Below are positions 8,001-15,088 of a stretch of 64,000 nt of DNA, one piece after another. The notes beneath the pieces were generated by a model. It ran no database searches. It was not told where the DNA came from and saw nothing but the letters and a program-made list of their open reading frames with translations. Source of the DNA: an uncultured Christensenella sp. (GTDB lineage: Bacteria > Bacillota > Clostridia > Christensenellales > UBA3700); the NCBI GenBank assembly GCA_949290515.1, contig CASERZ010000007.1:18245-82244 (forward strand). The letters run 5' to 3'. Each line of letters opens with the position of its first letter. The stretch's first letter is position 1. The position numbers were made by a program, and so were the translations under genes.

Positions 8001-9620
8001 CACGCGATAAGGATATTTTCCGATGCAAAGTCGACGCGCGATATAAGAATAATTATCAGCGACGATTACGAATTTATCTCCAAGACCGATATGTCGAGAG
8101 CGGAAACGCGGGCAAGAGAATGCGCTTTGAAATTCTCAACTCTCAACAAATTTGAACTATGTTCAAAAGATACAAGACTGGATTTGCTGTTCAATAAGTG
8201 GCTGCCTTATCAGGTAGTGTCTTCGAGACTCAACGGAAAGTGCGCTTATTATCAGGCGGGCGGAGCTACGGGTTTCAGAGACCAGCTTCAGGATTGCCTT
8301 ACGATGCTTTATATCGACAAAGACAGAGTAAGGAAGCATATTCTTGACTGTGCCGCGCATCAATATCTAGAAGGAGACGTACAGCATTGGTGGCACCCCG
8401 AACGATACGGTGTGCGGACTCATATTACCGACGACAGACTGTTTTTGCCTTTTCTCGCATTTGAATATGCGGATTTTACGGGAGACGAGAGTATATTTGA
8501 CGAAAGAGAAAGATATTTGGTTTCTCCTCCTCTCAACGCTCTGGACGAAGGAAGACTGGAAGTCCCCGATATCGGCAAGATGAGCGAAAGCCTTCTCGGA
8601 CATATTAAGAGAGCTATAGATTCCGTGCTGAATTACGGAGAAGACGGACTTTTGCTTATAGGAGGGGGCGACTGGAACGACGCGCTCAACGAAATAGGCA
8701 TACGAGAAAAAGGTCAAAGCGTATGGCTTAGTATGTTTGCCGTATACGTTATGCGAAAATATGTAAAATACGTCGATTATGAACAGAGAAGGATATATCT
8801 CAACCATATAGATAACCTCTCTAAGGCTCTTGAAAACTCTTTTAAAGACGGATACTTTATGAGAGCCGTAACCGATGACAAAGAAGAATTAGGAAGACTG
8901 AGCTGTAAACATTTTGCCATTGATTTGCTGTGTCAGAGTTGGAGCGTAATAGCAAACGTTACTACCAAAAGCAAGCAAAAATCCGCTATGCAAAAAGCGG
9001 CGTCTTTAATCGACGCGGAATACAGAATTATCAAATTATTGTCTCCGGCTCAGACAAAACTTCATTATTACGGATATATTTCTTCTTATCCCGAAGGCGT
9101 GAGAGAAAACGGCGGTCAATATACGCACGCCGCCGTATGGTACGCAAAGGCACTTGCGATATTGCGCGAAAGCGTTGAGAAGGACGGCAAAACGTACGAC
9201 GCTACCGATATTCTGAATATGCTCAATCCAATAATAAGAGGACAGGACGTTGCGCTGGATAGGGCATACAAGGGCGAGCCTTACGTTTTGGCAGGAGACA
9301 TATATTCTAACCGAGACAACTATGGAAGAATGGGGTGGAGCTGGTATACCGGGTCGGCATCTATATTGTACGATACGATAATCCGCGATTTTCTCGGCAT
9401 AAGAATATACGGAGACAGAATGGTATTTTCAAAACCCGCGCTGAGAAACTGGGAGGGGACTCAACTGACCTATACCGACAACGGCACCGTATACGAAATA
9501 ACCTTTGTGAAAAGTCGCGAAAACGCAATAAAAATCGACGGGCTTACGTTAAAAGGAGAGATGTCTATGAGATTGAAACCCGACAAGGGAAAATGTCAGG
9601 TACTGGTGTCTTTTAGATAA
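2052..9620 (+). CDS. Cyclic beta-glucan synthase-like enzyme (GT84 plus GH94)
   Basis: A 2522-residue multidomain membrane protein resembling cyclic beta-1,2-glucan synthases (NdvB/Cgs). An N-terminal hydrophobic helix is followed by a soluble region, a membrane pair near residues 365-412, and a glycosyltransferase domain with DDDD near 561 and a Q/RxxRW-type motif (RQNRWQRGD) near 690. Further membrane segments lie between about 715 and 890. A glycoamylase-like domain follows (about 930-1260, including HMSHHQGM near 1236), then two beta-sandwich regions. The last part is a GH94 phosphorylase-type (alpha/alpha)6 domain with HWWHPERYG near 2112, GGGDWNDAL near 2204 and GWSWYTGSA near 2429. By family knowledge it polymerises UDP-glucose and cyclises the chain by phosphorolysis-type chemistry. 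Linkage and product are inferred. It appears to be transcribed alone. Confidence 0.85.
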   Translation: MLYAIIAVLFVILIILILLAKRPYKREDMLSQMSDKDIEDNIKRLAISLRSGEVVGNIPVISRYLRRIKKAYKITLEKVRAKEQLYECERWLYENYYAVTLGVKQSDYKNFARLTHKKNVVRIIELARFVVAATNCNINKENVEKTIKEFNSYTPLHCDEVQNLDKAFTYALIERIAEICRQIVLLSKLKAHAEGDAEPVKRLCKFDAYLYFYKHTGKYLDEKYFYKINDINPDNIDLTFTDNLVDYGVVIGNCINSAKSIPEVFKSQFVLTLCSVYDIMSEDEIYLNSDLCSQYAYINAVEKLSSLYGASERSIAQIALKLAKAYGVHFGEIIYDYRYAIKGYLHSFTPQVLKKPTTKVDQRLYGTVIALLSFAFATLSTLVFLPDVLLCVLSGVLTLFASVPLSRFIVRLIVGKILPERSVARMNYEKLPEEGKTLCVVSEFICDGAQAREAISNIRALASVNKDEMIKFAVLTDFKPSSKQIDDTDESLIEEMKNLLKGSEIALLVRKREYINGKWMAKERKRGAIQALNEALLTGNFQEFGYASEVLEKPSFVLLLDDDDRLLPGSVKQAVNTMLHPLNAKYPMLAFDCKYSLSSLNTYWAKTGIDDSGVDEYCNYGDFYYKLTGMSIFCGKGIYRLKEFNDALRGKLPDGRILSHDIIEGAICECGSLGITTYEDAPDSFVSYAERQNRWQRGDLLLLPYVFKKDVKQPFYKYVMFFNVLSAVVPLVNFALLFALLYTKNVLFFVPFGLCFLGIPLIRYGLCLNALNYDKRMRYVLRAFSMELLKTAYDFITLPYYAVNAVLLWAGTLYRLIFAKSRLTEWKTFYSSQRKGSAGRHFALILPSVAVSVALCAITLDLAVCIYLGVYALTACSIYCLSARVDRKRKDFSKSDRKFLQNVANRTMRYFEVNLQDNCLICDNYQAFPNKQANSFTSPTNIGFALLSHVSAYVCKRKNLDECMDGLSKSVELIERLEKYRGHLYNWYSLATHKPLSPYFVSSVDSGNFSACLICAKQFVRQFDEKLAMRIQTLLDNTDFSALFDDNAGRFYIGYNRLDDRFEGHYDMMASEARILCYVASCISGDRKYWSGLGKKIVALKGNTLLSWSGTAFEYLMPQLFLPDCENSIITHSVKNAVKYMSASKCSGLWGISESGYYEFNEENHYKYKAFGLSALSLRAADDRCVIAPYASALALRYAPQKAIANLKSLADRKMTSSMGFYEALDMTKGKDVVAMHMSHHQGMILCAIVNALYDDYFVKLFDSYDAMRGGRLLLEEKIPQIKAKKREKSDFVYDVASENCYQYGGECKGVPVVNALTNGHFSTVIDSYGNGYSYSKGKYLNRFTGDFYKNQGGFFYIRDDKELYSPTYAPFRKDRCTYTFRPYESVYENLDKNCKMSVYIPQNSNCEIRKITIYNKESYAKKFAVGYCEETCLADFGGAFSHPAFADMFVSSSYYLPLDTLVLKRTARSFAGDCYCSLTVTGVDKHEYESNLFNFIGRERDFDNPVIFDVNTESVPQKDYLSIGDVLNPCLGFTGVVEIAPFSSKEICLIKFFDTDINSLHSSVREATKTDFVKYAYESARLTLLSKTYKYQLNDDISDAICKTATNILYRPFDREKLSAMFDRVGEPLPMGLTKNVKYIYFEYYNQDKMLKNLVYTTIYLNVASVKYTLVIAYKVKGGDREGVLKSFIDITGVADILELEQIKFLQLNGVDEGVVRAVRDGAFMTFGGKPAKGERSDEKLNIVLPVLTEQQNVVQKQPLFGKTDYVTVMKSGKGGFDEKGDYVIAQKTDLPYSNVVCGEYGGFVVTANGGGFDYFGNSNLSRATVWQNNPVFDTPCEEVYICSDGVMRINKLVEGGYVKHAVGYSEFRGIINGISYSLFEGIIADGKGKLLQLKLDKPTHSRDFCIIFAIKAMLSDLPYTQMLFDTSIDEFTVKVSNAINGKSVYIRTNMPCELIADKAFLYGLDNSVRLSESNTSFYNPSHAIRIFSDAKSTRDIRIIISDDYEFISKTDMSRAETRARECALKFSTLNKFELCSKDTRLDLLFNKWLPYQVVSSRLNGKCAYYQAGGATGFRDQLQDCLTMLYIDKDRVRKHILDCAAHQYLEGDVQHWWHPERYGVRTHITDDRLFLPFLAFEYADFTGDESIFDERERYLVSPPLNALDEGRLEVPDIGKMSESLLGHIKRAIDSVLNYGEDGLLLIGGGDWNDALNEIGIREKGQSVWLSMFAVYVMRKYVKYVDYEQRRIYLNHIDNLSKALENSFKDGYFMRAVTDDKEELGRLSCKHFAIDLLCQSWSVIANVTTKSKQKSAMQKAASLIDAEYRIIKLLSPAQTKLHYYGYISSYPEGVRENGGQYTHAAVWYAKALAILRESVEKDGKTYDATDILNMLNPIIRGQDVALDRAYKGEPYVLAGDIYSNRDNYGRMGWSWYTGSASILYDTIIRDFLGIRIYGDRMVFSKPALRNWEGTQLTYTDNGTVYEITFVKSRENAIKIDGLTLKGEMSMRLKPDKGKCQVLVSFR

Positions 9621-9626
9621 ATGTAA

Positions 9627-9655
9627 TTGACTTATAAACGCGTGTGCGATATAAT
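9627..9655 (+). promoter_or_regulatory. Sigma-A promoter giving a leaderless rarA mRNA
   Basis: TTGACT (9627-9632), a 17-bp spacer and TATAAT (9650-9655). The hexamer ends 6 nt before the ATG at 9662, so the predicted +1 coincides with the start codon. No Shine-Dalgarno sequence is present. Confidence 0.75.
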
Positions 9656-9661
9656 CGAATT

Positions 9662-10969
9662 ATGGATTTATTCGATTTGATTAACAAAGACAAAGCTCCT
9701 TTGGCACAGCGTATGCGTCCTAAAACTCTGGACGATTTTGTAGGTCAAAGTCATATTGTCGGCAAAAACAGTCTTTTGCGAAGAGCTATCCTTACGGATA
9801 CTCTGGGAAGCTGTATATTCTACGGCGCTCCCGGATGCGGAAAGACTACTTTGGCAAACATAATTGCCAATACTACGCACTCAAATTTCGTCAAGCTCAA
9901 TGCTGTTTCGTCCGGCATATCCGATGCAAAGAAAGTAATCGAAGACGCCAAACTCGAAAAGGAAAGATACGGTATCAAAACGTATTTGCTTCTCGATGAA
10001 TGTCACCGCTGGAATAAGGCACAGTCGGACTGTATGCTCGAAGCTATCGAAAAGGGAGATATAATATTTATCGGCTCGACTACCGAAAATCCTTTTGTTT
10101 CGATGACGAGGGCTATCGTTTCGCGTTGTAGAATTTTCGAATTCAAACCTTTGAGTGACGATGACGTAAAAAAGACTCTTATAAGAGCAATCAACGATAA
10201 AGAAAACGGACTGGGTAATTATAATCTAAAGGTCAGCGATGAAGCTCTCAACCATTTTGTATGGGCAAGCGACGGTGATTTGCGCAACGCGCTCAACGCT
10301 CTCGAACTTGCTTGTATGAGTACCGAAGCGGACAAAGACGGCGTTATCGACGTGGACCTTACCGTGGCAGAGCAGTCGGCTCAGAAGAAGTCTATGAGCA
10401 TCGACGAAAGTATGTACTACGATATGATTTCGGCATTTTGCAAATCTTTGCGTGGCAGCGACAGCGATGCGGCATTGTACTGGGCGGAAAGACTTATTCA
10501 GGCAGGTTGCGACCCTATGCTGATATTCAGAAGGCTCATAGTGCACAGCAGCGAAGACGTAGGTATGGCTGACCCTCAGGCTCTCGTAGTAGCTACTTCT
10601 GCAATGACGGCTTTTCAGAATATAGGTTTACCCGAGGGTAAAATACCTATGTTCAACGCTATTATTTATGTGTGTGAAGCTCCCAAGTCCAACAGCGTAG
10701 TTGAGGCGAAATACGCAGTTGAACGGATTGTTTCGGAGAAAAAGGACGACGTAGTACCCGTTTATCTTCGCGATGCCAACTATAAAGCGGAGAAAATTCA
10801 GGGCTACAAGTATCCGCACGACTTCGGCGGGTGGGTAGAACAGCAATATTTGCCCGATTCTCTTAAAGACGAAAGATTTTACAAGCCGTCAAACAACGGT
10901 TTTGAAAAATATCTCGTCAGAGCAAAGGATATTAAGGCGAATAAGCAGGAAAACAAAAAACGCGACTGA
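9662..10969 (+). CDS. rarA: Replication-associated recombination protein A (RarA/MgsA AAA+ ATPase)
   Basis: 435 residues, the usual size for this clamp-loader-like AAA+ ATPase that acts at stalled replication forks. Walker A is GAPGCGKTT at residues 55-63, Walker B is LLLDECHRW near 109-117, and sensor residues are in the GSTTENPF segment. The C-terminal tetramerisation region ends with the family's YKYPHDFGGWVEQQYLP-type stretch. A GTG at 9644 would add six residues, but it lies between the promoter hexamers and the -10 lies inside the extension. The ATG at 9662 is therefore chosen. Confidence 0.93.
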   Translation: MDLFDLINKDKAPLAQRMRPKTLDDFVGQSHIVGKNSLLRRAILTDTLGSCIFYGAPGCGKTTLANIIANTTHSNFVKLNAVSSGISDAKKVIEDAKLEKERYGIKTYLLLDECHRWNKAQSDCMLEAIEKGDIIFIGSTTENPFVSMTRAIVSRCRIFEFKPLSDDDVKKTLIRAINDKENGLGNYNLKVSDEALNHFVWASDGDLRNALNALELACMSTEADKDGVIDVDLTVAEQSAQKKSMSIDESMYYDMISAFCKSLRGSDSDAALYWAERLIQAGCDPMLIFRRLIVHSSEDVGMADPQALVVATSAMTAFQNIGLPEGKIPMFNAIIYVCEAPKSNSVVEAKYAVERIVSEKKDDVVPVYLRDANYKAEKIQGYKYPHDFGGWVEQQYLPDSLKDERFYKPSNNGFEKYLVRAKDIKANKQENKKRD

Positions 10970-11082
10970 TGATATCGCGAAATGCGGACGGAACGTGTAT
11001 GCGCTTTGCCTGCTTTTTGTTATAAACTGCAATATAATTAATGAAAAGGAAGACTTAAAAGCCTGTTTTTATGTAAAATATA

Positions 11083-11128
11083 CACGATTTTGCTGAATTT
11101 AGCAAAATTCAGATATTGATAAATCGTG
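11083..11128 (+). promoter_or_regulatory. Nested inverted repeat overlapping the ABC exporter promoter
   Basis: The outer arms CACGATTT (11083-11090) and AAATCGTG (11121-11128) enclose inner arms CTGAATTT (11093-11100) and AAATTCAG (11105-11112). The element covers the -35 hexamer and lies upstream of the predicted transcription start. It is therefore better explained as a DNA-level operator than as an RNA hairpin. No regulator gene is adjacent. Confidence 0.45.
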
Positions 11129-11144
11129 AACGGATATGTATAAT
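11116..11144 (+). promoter_or_regulatory. Sigma-A promoter of the ABC exporter operon
   Basis: TTGATA (11116-11121), a 17-bp spacer and a perfect TATAAT (11139-11144). The start is predicted near 11151, at the edge of a 16-nt near-palindrome AGGAGTTGCAATTCCT (11153-11168). A second AAGGAG at about 11180 serves the first gene. Confidence 0.7.
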
Positions 11145-11190
11145 CAATGTAAAGGAGTTGCAATTCCTAAAACAATAAAAAGGAGTTATT

Positions 11191-11991
11191 ATGTCAAATT
11201 CGATATTGACTATAAACAATTTAAGCAAGAAATACAGAGGCAACGAAAATTACTCGGTCAAAGACTTGTCTTTTGAAGTCAAAGAGGGAGAACTGTACGC
11301 TTTTTTAGGACCTAACGGCGCAGGAAAGAGTACTACGATAAAATGTATTACGGGTGCGCTTCCGTATACGGAAGGGGATATATACGTGTGCGGTCACAAT
11401 ATGCACGACAATCCCGTAGAAGCAAAGAAAAATATAGGATACGTTCCCGACAATCACTTTTTGTACGAGGGTATGACCGCCAACGAATACATTGATTTTA
11501 TGGCGGATATTTACGGAGTGGGAGTCAACGACCGAAACGAGAGAAGAAAAAAATACGTCGAACTGTTTTCTTTAGGTGACGCTGTCAACAAACCTCTCAG
11601 CAGTTTTTCTCACGGTATGAAACAAAAAGTCTGCGTTATCGGCGCGCTTATTCACAATCCCAAACTGTGGATTCTCGACGAGCCTTTGACAGGTCTTGAC
11701 CCTATGTCGGCTTACAACTTAAAAGAACTTATGAAAGAGCATTGCAAAGAAGGAAACAGCGTTTTCTTTTCCTCGCATATCATAGAAGTAGTTGAAAAGC
11801 TTTGCGACAAGGTCGCAATTATAGACAAAGGCAAGCTTTTGGTCAGCGGAAGTATGGAAGAAATCCGCGCAAAGGACGACGACCACAGCCTAGAAGACTT
11901 CTTTATATCCGTTACTCAGAAAGAGAAAGAAACGGAAAAAGTGGCTTCTTTGGGTATCGACGAAGTCAAAACGGACGAGTTCAGCGAATAA
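11191..11991 (+). CDS. ABC transporter ATP-binding protein
   Basis: 266-residue single-domain ABC ATPase. Walker A is GPNGAGKST at 40-48, the signature appears as a degenerate LSSFSHGMKQK at 136-146, and Walker B with the D-loop is ILDEPLTGLDP at 161-171, followed by the switch histidine in SSHIIEV. The degenerate signature and size are typical of the CcmA/EcsA-like family that pairs with ABC-2 or EcsB-like permeases. The permease gene begins 12 nt downstream, so the pair forms a two-gene exporter operon. The substrate cannot be inferred. A palindromic element over the promoter suggests regulated expression. Confidence 0.9.
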   Translation: MSNSILTINNLSKKYRGNENYSVKDLSFEVKEGELYAFLGPNGAGKSTTIKCITGALPYTEGDIYVCGHNMHDNPVEAKKNIGYVPDNHFLYEGMTANEYIDFMADIYGVGVNDRNERRKKYVELFSLGDAVNKPLSSFSHGMKQKVCVIGALIHNPKLWILDEPLTGLDPMSAYNLKELMKEHCKEGNSVFFSSHIIEVVEKLCDKVAIIDKGKLLVSGSMEEIRAKDDDHSLEDFFISVTQKEKETEKVASLGIDEVKTDEFSE

Positions 11992-12003
11992 CGGGAGATA
12001 AAT

Positions 12004-13725
12004 ATGAGTACGTTTTTAAGTCTTACGAAAAGGTTGGCAAAAAATACGCTTAAGCCCACTTTCGCAGACGATAAAGAAAAAAGAAAATACATTATCTCAG
12101 TTGTTGCGCTGGTGGTCTGTCTGGGTATTCCCGTAATATTAAGCGTAGTGGGCGCGTACGGCCTAATTAAAGCGTCCGTTGAACTCGGGTATATCGAAGA
12201 AATATTTTCGATGATATTCCTTTCCGCGCAGGTCGTTACGGTATTTTTCGGACTGTTTGCCTACGTCAACGTAATGTATTTCAGCAAAGACAACGAGTTT
12301 TTATTCACTCTTCCGGTAAGGAGCGTAACGGTATTTTGGGCAAAACTGCTGGTAGTCTTTATATATGAGTTGTTTTTCTCGGCTATCATAGTATTGCCTA
12401 TGTGCATAGTCGGCGCGGTAGCTATCGTAATGAGCGGACTTTCTCTCAGCGCGGCATATTTTGTTATGATGATTTTGTCCGTGTTTACGCTGCCTCTTAT
12501 GGCTATACTGATTGTTGCGTTGTTGTCTTATCCGTTATTGTACGTATTTAAGTTTTTCAAAAAACATCCTACGGTCGGCGCGGTAATTATTATGGTGCTG
12601 GTAGTCGGATTTTATATGGCTATTTATATGCCTATACTGCTCAATACTCAGAGCGCGAGCACGGGTGCAGACGTTTCGGGTGACGTGAGCGGAGACGTAA
12701 GCGGAGAGGTGCAGACAGACGATGATTTTGACCCCAACGAGCTTTATGCCGAGATTTTGCCGGGGCTTACGACTGTGGGAAAATATTCTTATCACACTTT
12801 GTTTCTTGCAAATTCTATGCTGAGCGGAGACGGTCTGAGGGCATTCGGTTATGCTATGGCATATTTGGGAATAGTCGCGGGACTTGCTCTTATTGGCTCG
12901 CTCTGTGCGGTGCTTATGTATAAGAAACTTGCTTATTCCGTACTCGAAGGAGGCGGGGGAGCAAGTGCCAAAAAACAAAACAAACCGACCGTACAGCTGA
13001 GTTCGGACAAGGCGATGTTCAAACGCGAAGTCAACAGCGTATTCAAAAATACGACCTTGCTTATTCAAGCGGGTATGATAACGCTTTTGCCTCCTATACT
13101 GGTATTTTTCTTGTGTCAGATAAATTTTGCCGCCGCCGAACAATCGACTTATTCGGCATTTGTAGCGGTAGGAATAGCCGAAATGCTAATCAAGCTGATG
13201 GGAGTATCTAATCTGTCGGCAACGATAGCTATATCCAGAGAGGGCGAAGGTATATTTATGCTAAAGACTTATCCCGTCGACTATGAAAAAATAATTGCTA
13301 TAAAACTGCGTTTTGCCAATATAATGTCGTGGGTTACGGTAGGCTTGTCGACGGTAGCTTTTATGCTTACGGGAGTCGCAAACATCGTAGCGGTTATCGG
13401 ACTTTTCGTGGGAAATATGCTGTATATGTCGGCTATGAACCGATACTCTTTGTACCGCGACCTCAAAAAGCCTAAAGTACACTGGAAAAATATCGTAGAG
13501 ATTACCAACAACAATATATCTACGCTGATACCTCTGCTTGTTGGAAGCGCGGGCGGAGTATTCGTTATGATAGCATCGGTAGTTGTCGCGCTTTTGCCGA
13601 TAAACACCTATCTCGTTGCTTTGATTTACTTCGTTATTACCGTAGCCGTCAGCCTTGTATATTACTTCTCGATAAAGGCAAAGACTAAAGACGATATCAC
13701 GCAATTGTTTGAGCGCATCGAATAA
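12004..13725 (+). CDS. ABC transporter permease, exporter type
   Basis: 573-residue polytopic membrane protein and the partner of the preceding ATPase. Hydrophobic segments cluster at residues ~33-60, 70-90, 115-170, 185-215, 285-315, 350-380, 430-480 and 500-560, with an extracytoplasmic-looking loop near 220-250. This loop contains a short acidic tandem repeat of the unit DVSG (residues ~224-235). The FTLPVR segment after the second or third helix is common in clostridial putative ABC exporter permeases. The start ATG follows GGAG at 11993-11996. No substrate can be named. Confidence 0.8.
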   Translation: MSTFLSLTKRLAKNTLKPTFADDKEKRKYIISVVALVVCLGIPVILSVVGAYGLIKASVELGYIEEIFSMIFLSAQVVTVFFGLFAYVNVMYFSKDNEFLFTLPVRSVTVFWAKLLVVFIYELFFSAIIVLPMCIVGAVAIVMSGLSLSAAYFVMMILSVFTLPLMAILIVALLSYPLLYVFKFFKKHPTVGAVIIMVLVVGFYMAIYMPILLNTQSASTGADVSGDVSGDVSGEVQTDDDFDPNELYAEILPGLTTVGKYSYHTLFLANSMLSGDGLRAFGYAMAYLGIVAGLALIGSLCAVLMYKKLAYSVLEGGGGASAKKQNKPTVQLSSDKAMFKREVNSVFKNTTLLIQAGMITLLPPILVFFLCQINFAAAEQSTYSAFVAVGIAEMLIKLMGVSNLSATIAISREGEGIFMLKTYPVDYEKIIAIKLRFANIMSWVTVGLSTVAFMLTGVANIVAVIGLFVGNMLYMSAMNRYSLYRDLKKPKVHWKNIVEITNNNISTLIPLLVGSAGGVFVMIASVVVALLPINTYLVALIYFVITVAVSLVYYFSIKAKTKDDITQLFERIE

Positions 13726-13744
13726 ACTCTCCAAGCGCAAAGAC

Positions 13745-13773
13745 TTGACAAAAGCGCAATGATTTAGGATAAT
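13745..13773 (+). promoter_or_regulatory. Sigma-A promoter of ruvX, probably leaderless
   Basis: TTGACA (13745-13750), a 17-bp spacer and GATAAT (13768-13773), ending 6 nt before the ATG at 13780. An AGGA at 13766-13769 is inside the promoter, so it would not be transcribed if the start is where predicted. Confidence 0.65.
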
Positions 13774-13779
13774 TTAGAT

Positions 13780-14184
13780 ATGAAGTATTTAGCAATAGAT
13801 TTAGGCGACAGCCGCACGGGAATTGCCATAAGCGAAAGCGGTATAATCGCAAGCGGTTACGAGACATACAAAAGAGTCGATATGCAAAAGGACCTTGAGC
13901 ATATAGCCGAGCTTGTCAAGCAATTCAAAATCGACGTAGTCGTATTCGGACTTCCTCTCAATATGGACGGTACGAAGGGTGACAGAGTGCAGAAAACTTA
14001 CGATTTTGCCGAGGCTCTCAAACCCCTTATAGACGCTAAGATTGACTATGAGGACGAAAGACTTACTACGGTGGTCGCGGAAGAAATGCTTATCGACAGC
14101 GGTATGAGGAGAGATAAACGCAAAAAGGTTATCGACAAAATTGCCGCAACCATTATACTGCAGGCATATCTTGACAGACAATAA
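13780..14184 (+). CDS. ruvX: Holliday junction resolvase-like protein RuvX (YqgF)
   Basis: 134-residue RNase H-fold protein of the YqgF family, involved in pre-16S rRNA 5'-end processing and implicated as a Holliday junction resolvase. Visible signatures are the N-terminal DLGDSRTGIAIS with the first acidic residue, the VVFGLPLNMDGTKG motif, and DERLTTVVAE towards the C-terminus. It is monocistronic, bounded by its own promoter and a terminator at 14215-14243. Confidence 0.92.
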   Translation: MKYLAIDLGDSRTGIAISESGIIASGYETYKRVDMQKDLEHIAELVKQFKIDVVVFGLPLNMDGTKGDRVQKTYDFAEALKPLIDAKIDYEDERLTTVVAEEMLIDSGMRRDKRKKVIDKIAATIILQAYLDRQ

Positions 14185-14214
14185 TGCTTTGCAAACTAAT
14201 ATTGTTTTAACAAA

Positions 14215-14243
14215 AGAGCGGGCGCGAAAGCGTCCGCTTTTTA
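14215..14243 (+). terminator. Intrinsic terminator after ruvX
   Basis: A 9-bp GC-rich stem (14217-14225 with 14230-14238, one G-T pair) with a GAAA tetraloop is followed by TTTT. Confidence 0.8.
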
Positions 14244-14270
14244 ATTTGAGTTATTGCGGTAGAAAAACAC

Positions 14271-14299
14271 TTGCAAATTCTTATTAAATAATATAAAAT
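14271..14299 (+). promoter_or_regulatory. Sigma-A promoter of the yebC operon
   Basis: TTGCAA (14271-14276), a 17-bp spacer and TAAAAT (14294-14299), followed by a leader with GGAGGT just before the yebC ATG. Confidence 0.55.
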
Positions 14300-14344
14300 A
14301 CTTATGTAAATATTTGTAATTTTTATTTTTTTTCGGAGGTAGTT

Positions 14345-15088
14345 ATGTCAGGTCACAGCAAATGGGCTAACATCAAAAACAAAAAAGGAAAGAGCGACGC
14401 TAAAAGAGCGAGCATCTTTACAAAAATAGGCAGAGAGATTGCCGTAGCGGTAAAACAGGGCGGTCCCGACCCCAACTCCAACTCGAGATTGAGGGACGTT
14501 ATCGCAAAGGCAAAAGCCAACAATATGCCCAATGACAATATCGAAAGAGGTATCAAAAAAGCCAGCGGAGAATTGGGTGCAGTCAATTACGAAGAAAACG
14601 TTTACGAAGGTTATGCAGCCGGCGGAGTAGCCGTAATCGTCGAAACCCTTACCGATAACAAAAACCGTACCGCGGGCGACGTAAGACATATATTCGACAA
14701 ATGCGGCGGCTCTATGGGAACTACGGGTTGCGTATCTTATATGTTCGACACTAAGGGCGTAATAGTAGTAGACGCAGAGGGCGTTGACGAAGACGAACTT
14801 ATGATGATAGCTCTCGATTGCGGAGCAGAAGATATCTCCAACGAGGGAGACGTATTCGAGATTTATACCGACCCCAACAGCGTAGGTCAGGTAAGAGAAG
14901 AACTGGAAAAACAGAAGTCTCTCAAGATATTGTCCGCAGAAGTAGACAGAATCCCCAGCAATACCGTAAAGCCCGACCCCGAAACTCAGGCAAAGGTAAT
15001 AAGACTTCTCGATATGCTCGAGGATAACGACGACGTTCAGAATACTTATCATAATGCAGAACTCGACGAGGAAGAGGAAGATGATTGA
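14345..15088 (+). CDS. yebC: YebC/PmpR family regulator
   Basis: 247-residue YebC family protein. The N-terminus [14 protein letters not shown] is diagnostic, and the acidic C-terminal tail is longer than usual. Family members have been described as DNA-binding regulators and, more recently, as helpers of translation through difficult proline-containing stretches. It heads a run of genes continuing into proA and ruvC, as in organisms where yebC neighbours the ruv genes. A strong CGGAGGTAGTT precedes the ATG. Confidence 0.93.
   Translation: MSGHSKWANIKNKKGKSDAKRASIFTKIGREIAVAVKQGGPDPNSNSRLRDVIAKAKANNMPNDNIERGIKKASGELGAVNYEENVYEGYAAGGVAVIVETLTDNKNRTAGDVRHIFDKCGGSMGTTGCVSYMFDTKGVIVVDAEGVDEDELMMIALDCGAEDISNEGDVFEIYTDPNSVGQVREELEKQKSLKILSAEVDRIPSNTVKPDPETQAKVIRLLDMLEDNDDVQNTYHNAELDEEEEDD

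Noticed and set aside
9644..9661. GTG start adding six residues to RarA
   Set aside because: The codons lie in the spacer/-10 of a near-consensus promoter whose +1 is at the ATG 9662; the N-terminus from that ATG matches the family.
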